DNA from: Yersinia aleksiciae
GTDB taxonomy: Bacteria > Pseudomonadota > Gammaproteobacteria > Enterobacterales > Enterobacteriaceae
DNA length: 64,000 bases
Reading direction: 5' to 3'
Assembly: GCF_001047675.1 (NCBI RefSeq)
Contig: NZ_CP011975.1
Span: 805,710 to 869,709 of the forward strand
Shown here: in pieces, positions 1-9,650 of the stretch
How the letters are laid out: every line of letters starts with the position of its first letter
Numbering within the stretch: position 1 is the stretch's first letter
The notes under the pieces: model-generated
What the model saw: only the letters and a program-made list of their open reading frames with translations
Databases searched by the model: none
Told to the model about the DNA's origin: nothing
Translations under genes and position numbers: made by a program

Positions 1-2924
1 ATAAGCTTGCCGCTGATGAGCAAGCAAAACTTGAGAATGATGTTCAGAAGAACACTGATGAACTTCTGTCACTTGAGGGTGTGCAAACCGCATTAATCCC
101 AACCCAAGGTACTGCTGTCGTTAAAACTGGCGAGCTGGCCCGCAATGAAATTGTGGACACCGACGACCAAACGATTGAAACAGGTGGCGCGTCGCTTGAT
201 AACCGTATTATCGGCAAAACACAAACCGTAGCCGATGGCGCTATTACAAAAAATAGCATCATCTCTGAGGCTGGTGGTAAGCAAGTTCTGGAAGCGGGTG
301 CTCAAGCCATCGCTACTGTTGTCAATGACCTGGCTGTATTGGAAAACAACGGTGGTATTGATTACGACTCAGTAATCAATGAAGGCGGTACACTTACACT
401 GAAAGGCGAAAAGACAACAGATCCAGATGGCAAAGAAGTAGTAACCACAGCTAAATCCTACGACGCGACAATTGTTGAAGGTGGTAAAGCAACGGTTGGC
501 GAGTTTGCTGAAATTCATAACCTGACTAGTACCAAGGGTACTGTCACCTTGGAGAAAGGTGCCAAAGCCTCGAACACCCGCATTGATGGCGGTACACTGA
601 CTATTGAAGCCGATGCAAACGCGCAACATACCACGTTGATTAATACAAAGCTGGATTTAGTTGAAGGCGCAATTGCCGATGCTACGACAGTAAGCGCAGA
701 CAGTATCTTTACGCTTAAAACCAACGCAACAACCAGTGGAACACAGTTGGTTGGTGACAATAGCGAATTTATTGTAGAGAAGGGTGCATCCGCCAGTACA
801 TCTTTAGTGAGCAACGGTAAGATGACTGTTCAGGACGGTGGTAAAGCTACAGGGACTATTTTAGCAGGTGAAGAAGGAGGTGAGCTGATTCTCGAATCAG
901 GTGCCAAAGCTAAGGGTACTGCAGTCCACGCTAGAAATAACACATTCACTATCAAATCTGGTGCAGAAGCACTTGACACTGAATTATACTTTGCCGAGTT
1001 AAGTCTGGAAGATGGCGCTACAGCCGACGGCACCAAACTCTATCAAGGTTCAACCTTTACACTGCTAGATGGTGCTGAAACTAAAGGTACTCTTGTACGG
1101 GATCAAAGTCAGTTTATCGTTAACGCCAATGCAATGGCCAATGACACCACATTGTCTAACGGTACTTTCAACCTCTCAGGTACCGCCGACATCACTACCG
1201 TTAATGGCGGCGTGTTTGATGTTCAGACGGGTGCCGAAGCCAAGAACACCACATTGTCTAACGGTACTTTCAAGCTGTTAGGTACCGCTAACACCACCAT
1301 CGTTAACGGCGGCGTGTTTGATGTTCAGGCGGGGGCAACTGCCAATGACACCACCGTTCACGGCGGCAAATTCAACCTGATGGATGAAGCTAAGGCGTCT
1401 AAGTTGCTGGTTGAAAATGGTTATGCTCTGATTGCCGGTACGCTTCAGGATGCAATAACACTCAATGGCGGTACGACTACCTTCGATAAAACCGCGACCG
1501 TTAGCGGCACTATTGATAGTGGCAAAAACAGTGTTATCACCCTGCATGAAGGTGCAAAAACTCAAGCTGCTGACCTGAATTTAGCCGGTAACATGAATCT
1601 GATCGGCGCGACAGCGGTGCAACAGGCCGTGGTTCAGCGTTCCGCTTTGCCTGGCAGCAATGGTCATCCTGCACAGTTCGCCTTTAACGATGTGAAACTG
1701 GACGGCGGTACTATTGATATGAGCGCCAATGCTCAGTTGACTATGGCATCACTGGCAGGTAACGGTAACTTTAATCTGGCCCCATCGCTGTACAACCAGG
1801 CAAATGCGCCATTAAACGTCACGGGCGATGCTGCGGGTACTTTTGGCATCCAGCTCAAGGATAGTGGCGTTGCGCCAACTAACCTGAACCTCATTAATGT
1901 CGGCGGTGACAGTACAGCCCGCTTCGCCCTGTCCAATGGGCCGGTTAACCTGGGTAACTACCAGCACAACCTGATCCCTGATGGTAAAGGTGGCTTTATG
2001 CTAAAAGCAGATACCACCACACTGACACCAAGTACTGCCGGTGTTCTGGCAGTGGCGAATACGATGCCGGTTATCTTTAACGCCGAATTGAGCTCCATCC
2101 AAAATCGTTTGGATAAGCAAAGCACTTCTGCCAATGAGAGCGGCGTGTGGATCAACTACCTGAACGACAACTTTGACGTGAAAGGCACCGCAGCTAACTT
2201 CAAACAGAAGTTGAACGGTGTGACCTTAGGTGGCGATAAAGCCATTGCATTGGGTGACTCGGTACTGAGTTTGGGTGGCTTCGCCAGCCACAGTAGCTCA
2301 GATATCAAATCTGATTACCAAAGCAGCGGCAGCGTAGAAAGCAACTCTTTGGGTGCCTATGCGCAATACCTGTCCAATAGCGGTTATTACCTGAACGGTG
2401 TGCTGAAAACCAACCAGTTTAAGCAGAAACTGAATATCACCTCTAACGGTAACAATGCCAACGGCAGTGCTAACTTCTCCGGTCTGGGACTGGCAGTAAA
2501 AGCGGGTAAACATATCAATTTTGATGCCATGTATGTTTCTCCTTACATCGCACTGAACACCTTTGCCTCCGGTAAGAGTCAGTACCCGTTGTCTAACGGC
2601 ATGGATGCGCAGAACCAAGGTTCACGTAACACCACCGGGACCCTGGGTATGAACACCGGCTATCGCTTTATCTTGAACAGCGGTGCTGAAATCAAGCCAT
2701 ACGCGATCTTCTCTGTCGATCATGACCTGAAAGCCAGCAACAATGTGGCCATCAACAAAGAGACGTTTGATAACAGCCGCAAAGGTACTCGTGTGAATGC
2801 GGGTGCAGGTGTCAATGTGAACCTAACCAAAAACCTGTCTGTCGGCTCTGAAGTTAAGCTGTCTAAAGGCAAAAACATCAGTACTCCAGTGACCATTAAC
2901 CTGGGTGTAGGTTACACCTTCTAA
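1..2924 (+). CDS. Autotransporter adhesin (AIDA/pertactin-like), 5' end missing
   Basis: This is the C-terminal part of a type Va secreted surface protein. The reading frame is open from base 3, so the start and signal peptide lie left of the window; the GTG at 81 is internal. The passenger up to about base 1560 is built of short degenerate repeats rich in Gly, Thr, Val and Ala (patterns such as GGVFDVQTGAEAKNTT) that should form a beta-helix. A pertactin-like segment follows at about 1600-2000. From about 2040 to the end there is a roughly 290-residue beta-barrel of alternating aromatic/polar strands, closing with GVGYTF; a terminal Phe is typical of outer-membrane barrels. A 102-bp tandem duplication lies at about 1147-1350. 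The passenger should be translocated through its own barrel to the cell surface. Ligand and exact family member are unknown. Class assignment is firm. Confidence 0.9.
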   Translation, partial: KLAADEQAKLENDVQKNTDELLSLEGVQTALIPTQGTAVVKTGELARNEIVDTDDQTIETGGASLDNRIIGKTQTVADGAITKNSIISEAGGKQVLEAGAQAIATVVNDLAVLENNGGIDYDSVINEGGTLTLKGEKTTDPDGKEVVTTAKSYDATIVEGGKATVGEFAEIHNLTSTKGTVTLEKGAKASNTRIDGGTLTIEADANAQHTTLINTKLDLVEGAIADATTVSADSIFTLKTNATTSGTQLVGDNSEFIVEKGASASTSLVSNGKMTVQDGGKATGTILAGEEGGELILESGAKAKGTAVHARNNTFTIKSGAEALDTELYFAELSLEDGATADGTKLYQGSTFTLLDGAETKGTLVRDQSQFIVNANAMANDTTLSNGTFNLSGTADITTVNGGVFDVQTGAEAKNTTLSNGTFKLLGTANTTIVNGGVFDVQAGATANDTTVHGGKFNLMDEAKASKLLVENGYALIAGTLQDAITLNGGTTTFDKTATVSGTIDSGKNSVITLHEGAKTQAADLNLAGNMNLIGATAVQQAVVQRSALPGSNGHPAQFAFNDVKLDGGTIDMSANAQLTMASLAGNGNFNLAPSLYNQANAPLNVTGDAAGTFGIQLKDSGVAPTNLNLINVGGDSTARFALSNGPVNLGNYQHNLIPDGKGGFMLKADTTTLTPSTAGVLAVANTMPVIFNAELSSIQNRLDKQSTSANESGVWINYLNDNFDVKGTAANFKQKLNGVTLGGDKAIALGDSVLSLGGFASHSSSDIKSDYQSSGSVESNSLGAYAQYLSNSGYYLNGVLKTNQFKQKLNITSNGNNANGSANFSGLGLAVKAGKHINFDAMYVSPYIALNTFASGKSQYPLSNGMDAQNQGSRNTTGTLGMNTGYRFILNSGAEIKPYAIFSVDHDLKASNNVAINKETFDNSRKGTRVNAGAGVNVNLTKNLSVGSEVKLSKGKNISTPVTINLGVGYTF
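1147..1350 (+). repeat. 102-bp tandem duplication in the autotransporter passenger
   Basis: Two consecutive 102-bp units (34 codons each) are nearly identical. The string ATTGTCTAACGGTACTTTCA starts at 1151 and again at 1253, and GTGTTTGATGTTCAG at 1212 and 1314. The frame is kept, so one beta-helix module has been duplicated, probably by slippage or recombination. Confidence 0.85.
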
Positions 2925-2994
2925 GCCGCATGATAAGTTCTTCATGTAGCCATAAGAACTCTGTGTCGCAGTAACGGTATGTCGTAGTAAAAGC

Positions 2995-3021
2995 AAGGGA
3001 GCCATCGCGGCTCCCTTTTTT
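2995..3021 (+). terminator. Rho-independent terminator of the autotransporter gene
   Basis: A nine-base-pair stem (AAGGGAGCC / GGCTCCCTT) with a five-base loop is followed by a run of T. It lies 71 bases after the stop codon. Confidence 0.9.
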
Positions 3022-3083
3022 ATTGCAGTTGATTAGCCAATATCTACTGATTGAAACTAACGCAGCATTGGCATCAACTCGCC

Positions 3084-3962
3084 TTAGTGGCTGGTCGAAG
3101 GGATCACATTTCTCAGCCAACTGCCCCATCTGCGCTGGTAAAACGCTTGGGTATGGGTCATCAGATAATGGCTGACACCGCGCTCTTGCTCGCTAACCAG
3201 ACAAAAATCGACTGGGCTATCATCTGGCGCATAGTCGCTGGCGACATTACCGGCCTCTTGAATCAGCAGGTCAATCTCCTCTTCCGTGCCATCCACTTCT
3301 AGCCCAACCAGTAAGTTAGGTTTCTCGTCCACACTCTTATCATGCATCAGCGCCAAAAATGCACGGCGCACTGGTTTACGCTGGCTGAATAATTGGATTA
3401 GCGCATCAACCATGGCCGTAGGGTACTCTTCCGGCTGCCCTAGCAAGATTTGGCTCTCTTTATCTACCGTCATTTCAGCGGGTTGAGCCACCCCCCCCTT
3501 TTCCAACAGCATCGTCACTTCTTGCGGCCAGAACTCTTTGCCGTGCTCTGATTTCGGGTTCAAAAACAGATGCGCGCCCTGCGTCATTTCAAATAGCACC
3601 CGCACAGGCATGGCGATAAAAGGCTGTTTTTCGCTGTCGATAGGCTGATCTTCGGCCAGATCCAGCGCCTGCTGCAATACCTCTACCGAGGTGAAGAAAG
3701 GGATTACAGATTCACCATCCTGCTTTTCCCAATGCAGAATATTCACCCCATTGCCCGCCGTGAAGGTTATCTCGCCATCTTCTTCGCTGCCCTGAGCCGA
3801 ATTATCCACCAGCACTAAAACGGTGGCATCCAGCAAGGCACGGAAAAAGGCGATGCGATGAATCGACTCTGTCGCCGCCCGTTTTAGCAGGGACTCCAGA
3901 CTCTGGTCATCGTCATGGTGATGATCGTGGCTATCATCAATGGGGGGTTGCGGCAAACTCAT
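3084..3962 (-). CDS. sseB: Enhanced serine sensitivity protein SseB
   Basis: This 292-residue protein matches the SseB family. The E. coli member is shorter, about 258 residues; its overproduction makes cells serine-sensitive, and its biochemical role is unknown. The N-terminus is acidic and His-rich (SHDHHHDDD, residues 11-19), which looks metal-binding but is probably a lineage-specific extension. No signal peptide or membrane segment is visible, so it should be cytosolic. It lies downstream of pepB on the same strand with a 157-bp gap, the order known in enterobacteria. The ATG at 3962 is chosen because family similarity begins soon after the His-rich head. Confidence 0.9.
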   Translation of the reverse strand: MSLPQPPIDDSHDHHHDDDQSLESLLKRAATESIHRIAFFRALLDATVLVLVDNSAQGSEEDGEITFTAGNGVNILHWEKQDGESVIPFFTSVEVLQQALDLAEDQPIDSEKQPFIAMPVRVLFEMTQGAHLFLNPKSEHGKEFWPQEVTMLLEKGGVAQPAEMTVDKESQILLGQPEEYPTAMVDALIQLFSQRKPVRRAFLALMHDKSVDEKPNLLVGLEVDGTEEEIDLLIQEAGNVASDYAPDDSPVDFCLVSEQERGVSHYLMTHTQAFYQRRWGSWLRNVIPSTSH

Positions 3963-3990
3963 GCTCTACTCCAGTAAAACGTTCGAACAA

Positions 3991-4010
3991 GGGGGCGCTA
4001 AAAGCGCCCC
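3991..4010. other. GC-rich stem-loop between pepB and sseB
   Basis: GGGGCGC TAAAA GCGCCCC forms a seven-base-pair stem with no T-run on either strand. It could be an RNA-stability hairpin in the pepB-sseB transcript. No further gene is seen between 3963 and 4119. Confidence 0.5.
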
Positions 4011-4119
4011 ACAAGCAACTAACAATGCAGATTGAAGGGGAGGTGTACCGCTCGGGTCGTAGCGGCGTAAGCTGCCGGAGTGCCCGTAGGTGCGCTAGCC
4101 CCTTCACTCACTAAAATAA

Positions 4120-5415
4120 CTATTTTGCTTTCGCTAACAACAAGTTGGCAATGGTACGTACTCCCAACCCTGTCGCGCCCGCAGACCACTGATCAACTGC
4201 ACTTTTACGGTAAGTCGCGGAACAATCAATGTGCAGCCAGCCTTGCTGGTAATTCTTCACAAAATGCGACAAGAAAGCCGCAGCAGTGCTGGCACCCGCA
4301 CTGTAGGCGGCCCCCGCCACATTATTTAATTCAGCAAAATTGGACGGCAACTGGCTACGATGGAATTCCGCCAGCGGTAAGCGCCAGAAAGGTTCATGCT
4401 CACTTTTCGCACTACTCAACAGCTCTTGCGCCAACTCATCGTCAAAGCTAAACAGCGCATGATAATCATTGCCCAATGCAGTTTTTGCTGCGCCAGTTAA
4501 GGTGGCCGCATCAATAATCAGCGGGGCTTGCTGCTCAGAAGCATCGATCAAGCCATCGGCCAAGACCAAACGCCCTTCCGCATCAGTATTCATGATTTCG
4601 ACCGTCTTACCATTGCGGTAACGGATAATATCACCCAGCTTAAAGGCATTGCCGCTGACCATATTGTCGGCACAACACAGATAGAGCTTCACGCGCTCTT
4701 TCAACCCACGGGCCGCAGCCAAAGCCAACGCGCCGGTTACTGTTGCCGCGCCACCCATGTCGGATTTCATCGAATCCATAAAAGCGCTCTGTTTCAGGCT
4801 GTAACCGCCTGAATCAAAAGTAATACCTTTGCCGACCAGACAAGCCATTACTGGCGCATCTGGATTACCGGTAGGGTTATAGTCCAGCGCCAAGAGTACC
4901 GGTGCACGATCTGAGCCACGCCCGACGGTATAGATCCCGGCGTAACCCTGCTCACGTAGATCTTCACCTTTGGTGATGCGGTAGGTAACAGCATCACAGG
5001 ATACGGCGCACATCAAATCGATGGCATTTTTAGCCAGTTGCTCTGGACCTAAGTCTTCTGCCGGTGCGTTAATGGTGTCACGCACCCAGTCAATAATTTT
5101 AAGGCGCTGTTCTAGCTCGGTTTTTTCGTTCTCTGGCAGTTCTGCCCATGCCACGCTGCGCTGGCCTTTTGGCCCACGGAACCCTTGCCAGAATGCCCAG
5201 CTTTGCTCCAGACCCCAGCCGTCACCGACCAGTTTGACCTGCTTAATGCCTTGCCCATCGATCTTGCGGGCAGCACGTTGGATTGCACCCAATTTTCCGT
5301 TCGCCGTCAGGTGGATGGTCATGCCCTCAGCATCAGTGCTGAGTAACGCTTTTTCGCCCCAACGGGCATCGGCAGGATTATCGGATAGGGATACTTGCAT
5401 CATTTCTGTTGTCAT
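4120..5415 (-). CDS. pepB: Aminopeptidase B (M17 leucyl aminopeptidase family)
   Basis: This 431-residue cytosolic metallo-aminopeptidase removes N-terminal residues from peptides. The M17 catalytic signature [10 protein letters not shown] is present, with the metal-ligand segment KGITFDSGG and the Lys/Asp segment [12 protein letters not shown] upstream of it. E. coli PepB is 427 residues, so length agrees. The ATG at 5415 has GAGG eight bases upstream. It is separated from the isc operon by an intrinsic terminator (5537-5561) and a short palindromic repeat (5451-5518), so it probably has its own promoter in that gap. SseB follows downstream. Confidence 0.96.
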   Translation of the reverse strand: MTTEMMQVSLSDNPADARWGEKALLSTDAEGMTIHLTANGKLGAIQRAARKIDGQGIKQVKLVGDGWGLEQSWAFWQGFRGPKGQRSVAWAELPENEKTELEQRLKIIDWVRDTINAPAEDLGPEQLAKNAIDLMCAVSCDAVTYRITKGEDLREQGYAGIYTVGRGSDRAPVLLALDYNPTGNPDAPVMACLVGKGITFDSGGYSLKQSAFMDSMKSDMGGAATVTGALALAAARGLKERVKLYLCCADNMVSGNAFKLGDIIRYRNGKTVEIMNTDAEGRLVLADGLIDASEQQAPLIIDAATLTGAAKTALGNDYHALFSFDDELAQELLSSAKSEHEPFWRLPLAEFHRSQLPSNFAELNNVAGAAYSAGASTAAAFLSHFVKNYQQGWLHIDCSATYRKSAVDQWSAGATGLGVRTIANLLLAKAK

Positions 5416-5450
5416 CGACTACCTCGTCATTATTATTTTTTGCTCTATAT

Positions 5451-5518
5451 CCTTCGTCCTTGACGTTACAGGGGTGTTTGCTTGCTGCCTACCTGCAACG
5501 CCAATGACTTTGGCTATA
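5451..5518. repeat. Palindromic intergenic repeat, copy A (central part deleted)
   Basis: CCTTCGTCCTTGACG and TACCTGCAACGCCAATGAC match the two ends of the full-length element at 21207-21327, but the central hairpin of about 50 bases is missing. It lies in the pepB upstream region, where it may overlap the promoter or leader. Confidence 0.75.
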
Positions 5519-5536
5519 AGATATCAGATCCAACAT

Positions 5537-5561
5537 AAAAAAAGGGCCGCTTGCGCGACCC
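5537..5561 (-). terminator. Terminator of the isc operon
   Basis: On the minus strand, GGGTCGC GCAA GCGGCCC (one G-T pair) is followed by seven T. It lies 11 bases after the iscX stop codon, closing the isc operon before pepB. Confidence 0.85.
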
Positions 5562-5571
5562 CTATTGATAT

Positions 5572-5772
5572 TCACTCAAATTCATCTAACCAAACCAACA
5601 AAATAGCTTCCAGCACTTTTTCATTTGACCCTTGCGGATCATCAGCAAAATCGGCCAGATCGCAAATCCACTGATGCATATCAGTAAAGCGCACCGTTTT
5701 GGGATCGAGATCGGGAAATTGGTCGTAAAGGGCTTCACCAATCTCGCGGGTATCTTGCCAGGTTAAGCTCAT
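5572..5772 (-). CDS. iscX: Fe-S cluster assembly accessory protein IscX
   Basis: IscX is a 66-residue acidic protein that binds IscS and modulates iron-sulfur assembly. The sequence starts [17 protein letters not shown] and carries the acidic helices typical of the family ([10 protein letters not shown]). The start at 5772 is chosen because GGGAG lies six bases upstream and the family begins here; an upstream in-frame ATG at 5817 lies inside fdx. It follows the fdx stop by one base, so the two are co-translated. It is the last gene of the isc operon. Confidence 0.95.
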   Translation of the reverse strand: MSLTWQDTREIGEALYDQFPDLDPKTVRFTDMHQWICDLADFADDPQGSNEKVLEAILLVWLDEFE

Positions 5773-5773
5773 A

Positions 5774-6109
5774 TCAGTGCTCCCGTGCATGGTTAATGGT
5801 GTAACGCGGGATCTCAACCACCAGATCTTCGTCGGTGACTCTGGCCTGACAGCTCAGCCGGCTCTCTGGCTCCAGACCCCAGGCTTTATCCAGCATGTCA
5901 TCTTCCAGCTCGCTGCTCTCTGGCAGGGAGTCAAAACCTTCGCGCACCACGCAGTGGCAGGTGGTACAGGCGCAGGATTTCTCGCAGGCGTGCTCGATAT
6001 CGATCCCATTGCGCAAGGCAACATCCAGTATCGTCTCACCTTGTGTTGCTTCCAGTACTGCACCATCCGGGCAAAGGTCTTTATGGGGCAGAAATACTAT
6101 TTTGGGCAT
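5774..6109 (-). CDS. fdx: [2Fe-2S] ferredoxin, ISC type
   Basis: This 111-residue adrenodoxin-type ferredoxin supplies electrons during cluster assembly. The cluster ligands are visible: Cys in [14 protein letters not shown] (C-x5-C-x2-C around residues 42-51) and a fourth Cys in RLSCQARV near residue 87. It lies two bases downstream of hscA and one base upstream of iscX in the isc operon. Length and start agree with the family. Confidence 0.97.
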   Translation of the reverse strand: MPKIVFLPHKDLCPDGAVLEATQGETILDVALRNGIDIEHACEKSCACTTCHCVVREGFDSLPESSELEDDMLDKAWGLEPESRLSCQARVTDEDLVVEIPRYTINHAREH

Positions 6110-6111
6110 GA

Positions 6112-7962
6112 TTAAACCTCATCCACTGAATGGCCAGCCAAAGCACGGCGAATGGAAGCATCCATCCGGCGCGCGGCAAAATCTTGCGTTTGTGCATCCA
6201 ACGCCTTGATCGCAGCTTCGATTGCGTGTGGGTCAGCGCCCTGCATCTGCTGCTGTAATAACGTCATCGCATGAGCGATAGCCGTACTTTCTTGCTCACT
6301 GAGTAGTGCTGCGTCTTCCGCCAATGCGCCTTGTAGACTCTCCAGCACACGGGAGGCTTCAACTTGTTGCTCCGCCAGCTTGCGCGCACTGATATCGGCA
6401 TGCGCATTAGCCATCGAATCTTTAATCATATTGGCGATTTCATCATCGGATAGCCCATAAGAGGGCTTCACCTGAATCGATGCCTCAACGCCAGTGGATT
6501 TCTCCATCGCCGTGACACTCAATAGCCCATCCGCATCCACCTGGAAAGTGACGCGAATATGCGCCCCGCCGGCAGGCAGTGGCGGCAGGCCACGTAAGGT
6601 GAAACGGGCTAACGAACGACAATCCTGCACCAGTTCACGCTCACCTTGCAGCACGTGGATCATCATCGCGCTCTGACCATCTTTGAACGTGGTGAACTCT
6701 TGTGCGCGGGCCGCTGGAATAGTGGTGTTGCGTGGAATGACTTTTTCCACCAAACCGCCCATGGTTTCCAGCCCCAATGAGAGCGGGATAACATCAAGCA
6801 GCAGCATGTCGCTGTCTGGCTTATTACCCACCAGAATGTCAGCCTGAATAGCCGCACCGATGGCGACCACTTTGTCGGGATCAATTGAGGTCAGCGGTGT
6901 ACGGCCAAAGAATTGCCCCACCTGTTCACGCACCAGAGGAACACGGGTCGAGCCGCCGACCATCACCACTTGCAGCACTTCGTCAGCGGTGACACCAGCG
7001 TCTTTCAGTGCGCGGCGACAGGCCATTAATGTGCGTTTGACGAGCGAAGCAATCAGGGATTCAAACTGCACCCGCGTGATTTGCCCTTGCCAGCCAGCCA
7101 CAGAAACATCCGCAATATCGGTCTTACTCAAGGCAATTTTGGCGGCAATCGCTGCATCAAGTAGCTGCCGTTGAATGCCGTGGTCATCACGGGAATCAAT
7201 TCCTGCTTGCTCACGCAGCCAATCGGCTAATAGATGGTCGAAATCATCGCCGCCTAGAGCAGAGTCGCCGCCGGTTGCCAGCACTTCAAACACCCCACGG
7301 CTGAGACGCAGAATGGAGATATCAAAGGTGCCGCCCCCCAGATCGTAAACCGCGATCACCCCTTCCTGACCGGAGTCCAGGCCATAAGCGATAGCGGCGG
7401 CGGTTGGCTCATTCAGCAAGCGCAGCACGTGCAGCCCAGCCAAACGTGCAGCATCTTTGGTGCCCTGACGCTGAGCATCATCGAAATAAGCAGGAACCGT
7501 GATCACCACGCCATCCAACTCACCTTCCAGCGCCGCCTGTGCGCGTTGCGCTAAGGTTTTGAGGATATCCGCAGACACTTGGACCGGATTGACTAATCCA
7601 GCGGTGGTCTGGATCATCGGCAAGCCATTCTCGCTAGGCTGGAATTGATAAGGCAGATTGGGGTAGCGCTGCTGGATATCCGCCAGAGAGCGGCCCATCA
7701 TGCGTTTGACCGAGCTGATGGTATTGACCGGGTCCAGTGCGGCGAACTCGCGCGCATGCCAACCGACATCAATGCCATTGGGTTGATAGTGAACCACCGA
7801 GGGCAAAAGGTCCCGCTGCTGTTCATCTGCCAGCGTCTGCGCTTTACCGCTGCGCACGGTGGCAACTAATGAGTTGGTGGTACCTAAATCTATCCCTGCC
7901 GCCAGCCGCCGTTGATGCGGGGCCGCAGTTAAACCGGGCTCACTAATTTGTAATAAGGCCAT
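6112..7962 (-). CDS. hscA: Fe-S cluster assembly chaperone HscA (Hsp70 family)
   Basis: HscA is the specialised Hsp70 that, with HscB, releases the cluster from IscU. All 616 residues are present. The ATPase domain shows the phosphate-binding GIDLGTTNS near residue 24, [12 protein letters not shown], and [10 protein letters not shown]; the substrate-binding domain and helical lid follow to the C-terminus. It is preceded by hscB with a 134-base gap, wider than the short hscB-hscA spacing of E. coli, and followed closely by fdx. Confidence 0.98.
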   Translation of the reverse strand: MALLQISEPGLTAAPHQRRLAAGIDLGTTNSLVATVRSGKAQTLADEQQRDLLPSVVHYQPNGIDVGWHAREFAALDPVNTISSVKRMMGRSLADIQQRYPNLPYQFQPSENGLPMIQTTAGLVNPVQVSADILKTLAQRAQAALEGELDGVVITVPAYFDDAQRQGTKDAARLAGLHVLRLLNEPTAAAIAYGLDSGQEGVIAVYDLGGGTFDISILRLSRGVFEVLATGGDSALGGDDFDHLLADWLREQAGIDSRDDHGIQRQLLDAAIAAKIALSKTDIADVSVAGWQGQITRVQFESLIASLVKRTLMACRRALKDAGVTADEVLQVVMVGGSTRVPLVREQVGQFFGRTPLTSIDPDKVVAIGAAIQADILVGNKPDSDMLLLDVIPLSLGLETMGGLVEKVIPRNTTIPAARAQEFTTFKDGQSAMMIHVLQGERELVQDCRSLARFTLRGLPPLPAGGAHIRVTFQVDADGLLSVTAMEKSTGVEASIQVKPSYGLSDDEIANMIKDSMANAHADISARKLAEQQVEASRVLESLQGALAEDAALLSEQESTAIAHAMTLLQQQMQGADPHAIEAAIKALDAQTQDFAARRMDASIRRALAGHSVDEV

Positions 7963-8096
7963 GTTGAGCTTCCATCAATCATGAGTCTAAAAAGCAAAAT
8001 CTATCCGGCGAGATACCAAGGCCCTGCGTTATATTCAGATCTGTTGCAGATGTCGTTTGATATATCACTGTTATGAGAGTTTGTCGGGCAAGATCC

Positions 8097-8621
8097 TCAG
8101 GAAAAATCGTCAAACAGGCGCTCTTCTAGCTGTTCAACCTGCTGCTGCAATTTATCCAGAAAACGTAATTTCCGCACCTTATCCGCCGCTGATTCCCACA
8201 GCTGTTGATCCAGTTGCTCGACCATTTGCTGACTGCGGGTTTGAGTCATCAAAGCCAAGCGACGACTAAATGCCGCGAGCCGTGCTTCAGCATCGGGCTG
8301 GCGTTCGATGGCATCAAGCTCTTCACGCAGCTCCAACTGCTCCATCAGAAACGCGGTATCGCGCATGGTGTGCTGTTCGTTGCCTAAATCAAAACCCTGC
8401 AAAGATAGCATATACTCGGCCCGTTTTAACGGGTGCTTGAGGGTTTGGTAGGCATCATTGATGGTCGCGGCTTGTTGCAATGAGGCCAAACGCTCACGTT
8501 CAGGCTGGTTGGCAAAACGGTCGGGGTGGAATTGGCGTTGCAATTCTTGATAGCGGGTAGTGAGTTGGTTACCGTCAACCTGATAGCGAGGCGGCAGCCC
8601 GAATAATGTAAAGTAATCCAT
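8097..8621 (-). CDS. hscB: Fe-S cluster assembly co-chaperone HscB (J protein)
   Basis: HscB is a J-domain co-chaperone that carries IscU to HscA and stimulates its ATPase. The J domain holds the HPD motif in FHPDRFAN (about residues 31-34), and a C-terminal coiled three-helix domain follows for IscU binding. The start at 8621 ([13 protein letters not shown]) gives 174 residues; the open frame continues to an ATG at 8681, but that extension is encoded by the palindromic repeat at 8640-8754 and is not expected to be translated. It is a member of the isc operon between iscA and hscA. Confidence 0.96.
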   Translation of the reverse strand: MDYFTLFGLPPRYQVDGNQLTTRYQELQRQFHPDRFANQPERERLASLQQAATINDAYQTLKHPLKRAEYMLSLQGFDLGNEQHTMRDTAFLMEQLELREELDAIERQPDAEARLAAFSRRLALMTQTRSQQMVEQLDQQLWESAADKVRKLRFLDKLQQQVEQLEERLFDDFS

Positions 8622-8639
8622 AGCATGCTCTGGAGTTAT

Positions 8640-8754
8640 CCCCTTCGTCTTTGAAGCTGCAGGGGTGTTAGCTGCGCTCACTCATCCGAATCACTGACTT
8701 GATCGGGATTCATTTGCTGGCTGCCGACCTGCAACTCCAATGACGTTGGGTATA
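8640..8754. repeat. Palindromic intergenic repeat, copy B, inside the isc operon
   Basis: This copy of about 115 bases runs from CCCCTTCGTCTTTGAAG to CCAATGACGTTGGGTATA. It keeps most of the central palindrome (CCGAATCACTGACTTGATCGGG, with part of one arm lost). It lies between iscA and hscB, so it will be transcribed in the isc mRNA and can fold into a long hairpin there. Confidence 0.8.
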
Positions 8755-8793
8755 TAAGGTATCAAGTGCCTGAGGCAGGAACAAAAGCGGTCA

Positions 8794-9117
8794 TCAGACG
8801 TTAAAGCTTTCGCCACATCCGCACTCATTTGAGACGTTCGGATTGTTGAACTTAAAGCCTTCGTTCAGCCCTTCTTTGACGAAATCCAGTTCGGTGCCGT
8901 CAAGATAGACCATGCTCTTGCCGTCGATGATCACTTTCACGCCTTTGTCTTCAAAAACGATATCGTCATCGTTCATTTCGTCAACAAATTCGAGTACATA
9001 TGCCATGCCGGAGCAGCCGGAGGTTCTGACACCCAAGCGCAAACCTAAGCCTTTGCCACGGTGACTTAAAAAGGCGCTGACCCGTTGTGCAGCACTGTCG
9101 CTGATTGATATCGACAT
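8794..9117 (-). CDS. iscA: Iron-sulfur cluster carrier IscA (A-type)
   Basis: IscA is a 107-residue A-type carrier that takes iron or clusters to target apoproteins. The three ligand cysteines are visible: one in TSGCSGMAY (near residue 35) and two in ECGCGESF near the C-terminus. It follows iscU with a 113-base gap that holds a possible long-loop stem (9137-9143 with 9177-9183), and precedes hscB with a 172-base gap containing a palindromic repeat. It is part of the isc operon. Confidence 0.97.
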   Translation of the reverse strand: MSISISDSAAQRVSAFLSHRGKGLGLRLGVRTSGCSGMAYVLEFVDEMNDDDIVFEDKGVKVIIDGKSMVYLDGTELDFVKEGLNEGFKFNNPNVSNECGCGESFNV

Positions 9118-9230
9118 ACAACAACCTCAACTCTAAAACCCGCTAGCCACACGTTTAGCAGCAAAGTGAAGAATACGCGGGTTGTGAATAACCTATGTCA
9201 AAACTACATGTTTACAACAGCTAACCACAA

Positions 9231-9620
9231 TTATTGGTTGGCAGTATGTTTGCTTTTGTAGTCGGCGATAGCTGCTTTAATGGCGTCTTCTGCCAGAATC
9301 GAGCAGTGAATTTTGACTGGCGGTAACTCAAGTTCTTCGGCGATCTGCGTATTTTTGATCGCTTCAGCCTGATCGAGAGACTTGCCTTTCATCCATTCAG
9401 TTACCAGAGAGCTGGAAGCAATGGCAGAGCCGCAGCCATAAGTCTTGAAACGCGCATCTTCAATGATGCCGGCTTCGTTAACTTTGATCTGCAACTTCAT
9501 GACATCACCACAAGCGGGTGCGCCAACCATGCCGCTACCCACGGTAGGATCTGCGTTGTCGAATGAACCGACGTTGCGGGGATTTTCGTAATGATCGATT
9601 ACTTTTTCGCTGTAAGCCAT
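9231..9620 (-). CDS. iscU: Iron-sulfur cluster scaffold IscU
   Basis: IscU is the scaffold on which [2Fe-2S] clusters are built with sulfur from IscS. The three conserved Cys are in PACGDVMK, YGCGSAIA and KIHCSILA, the Asp after the first Cys is kept, and the HscA recognition motif LPPVK is present near residue 99. Length is 129 residues, as expected. It lies 30 bases downstream of iscS in the isc operon. Confidence 0.98.
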   Translation of the reverse strand: MAYSEKVIDHYENPRNVGSFDNADPTVGSGMVGAPACGDVMKLQIKVNEAGIIEDARFKTYGCGSAIASSSLVTEWMKGKSLDQAEAIKNTQIAEELELPPVKIHCSILAEDAIKAAIADYKSKHTANQ

Positions 9621-9650
9621 GTGATTACTCCTGAGTCTTAAAGTCTGGAA

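Noticed and set aside
9137..9183. Possible hairpin between iscU and iscA
   Set aside because: The seven-base-pair stem has a 33-base loop and no T-run, so it is too weak to call as a terminator or attenuator.
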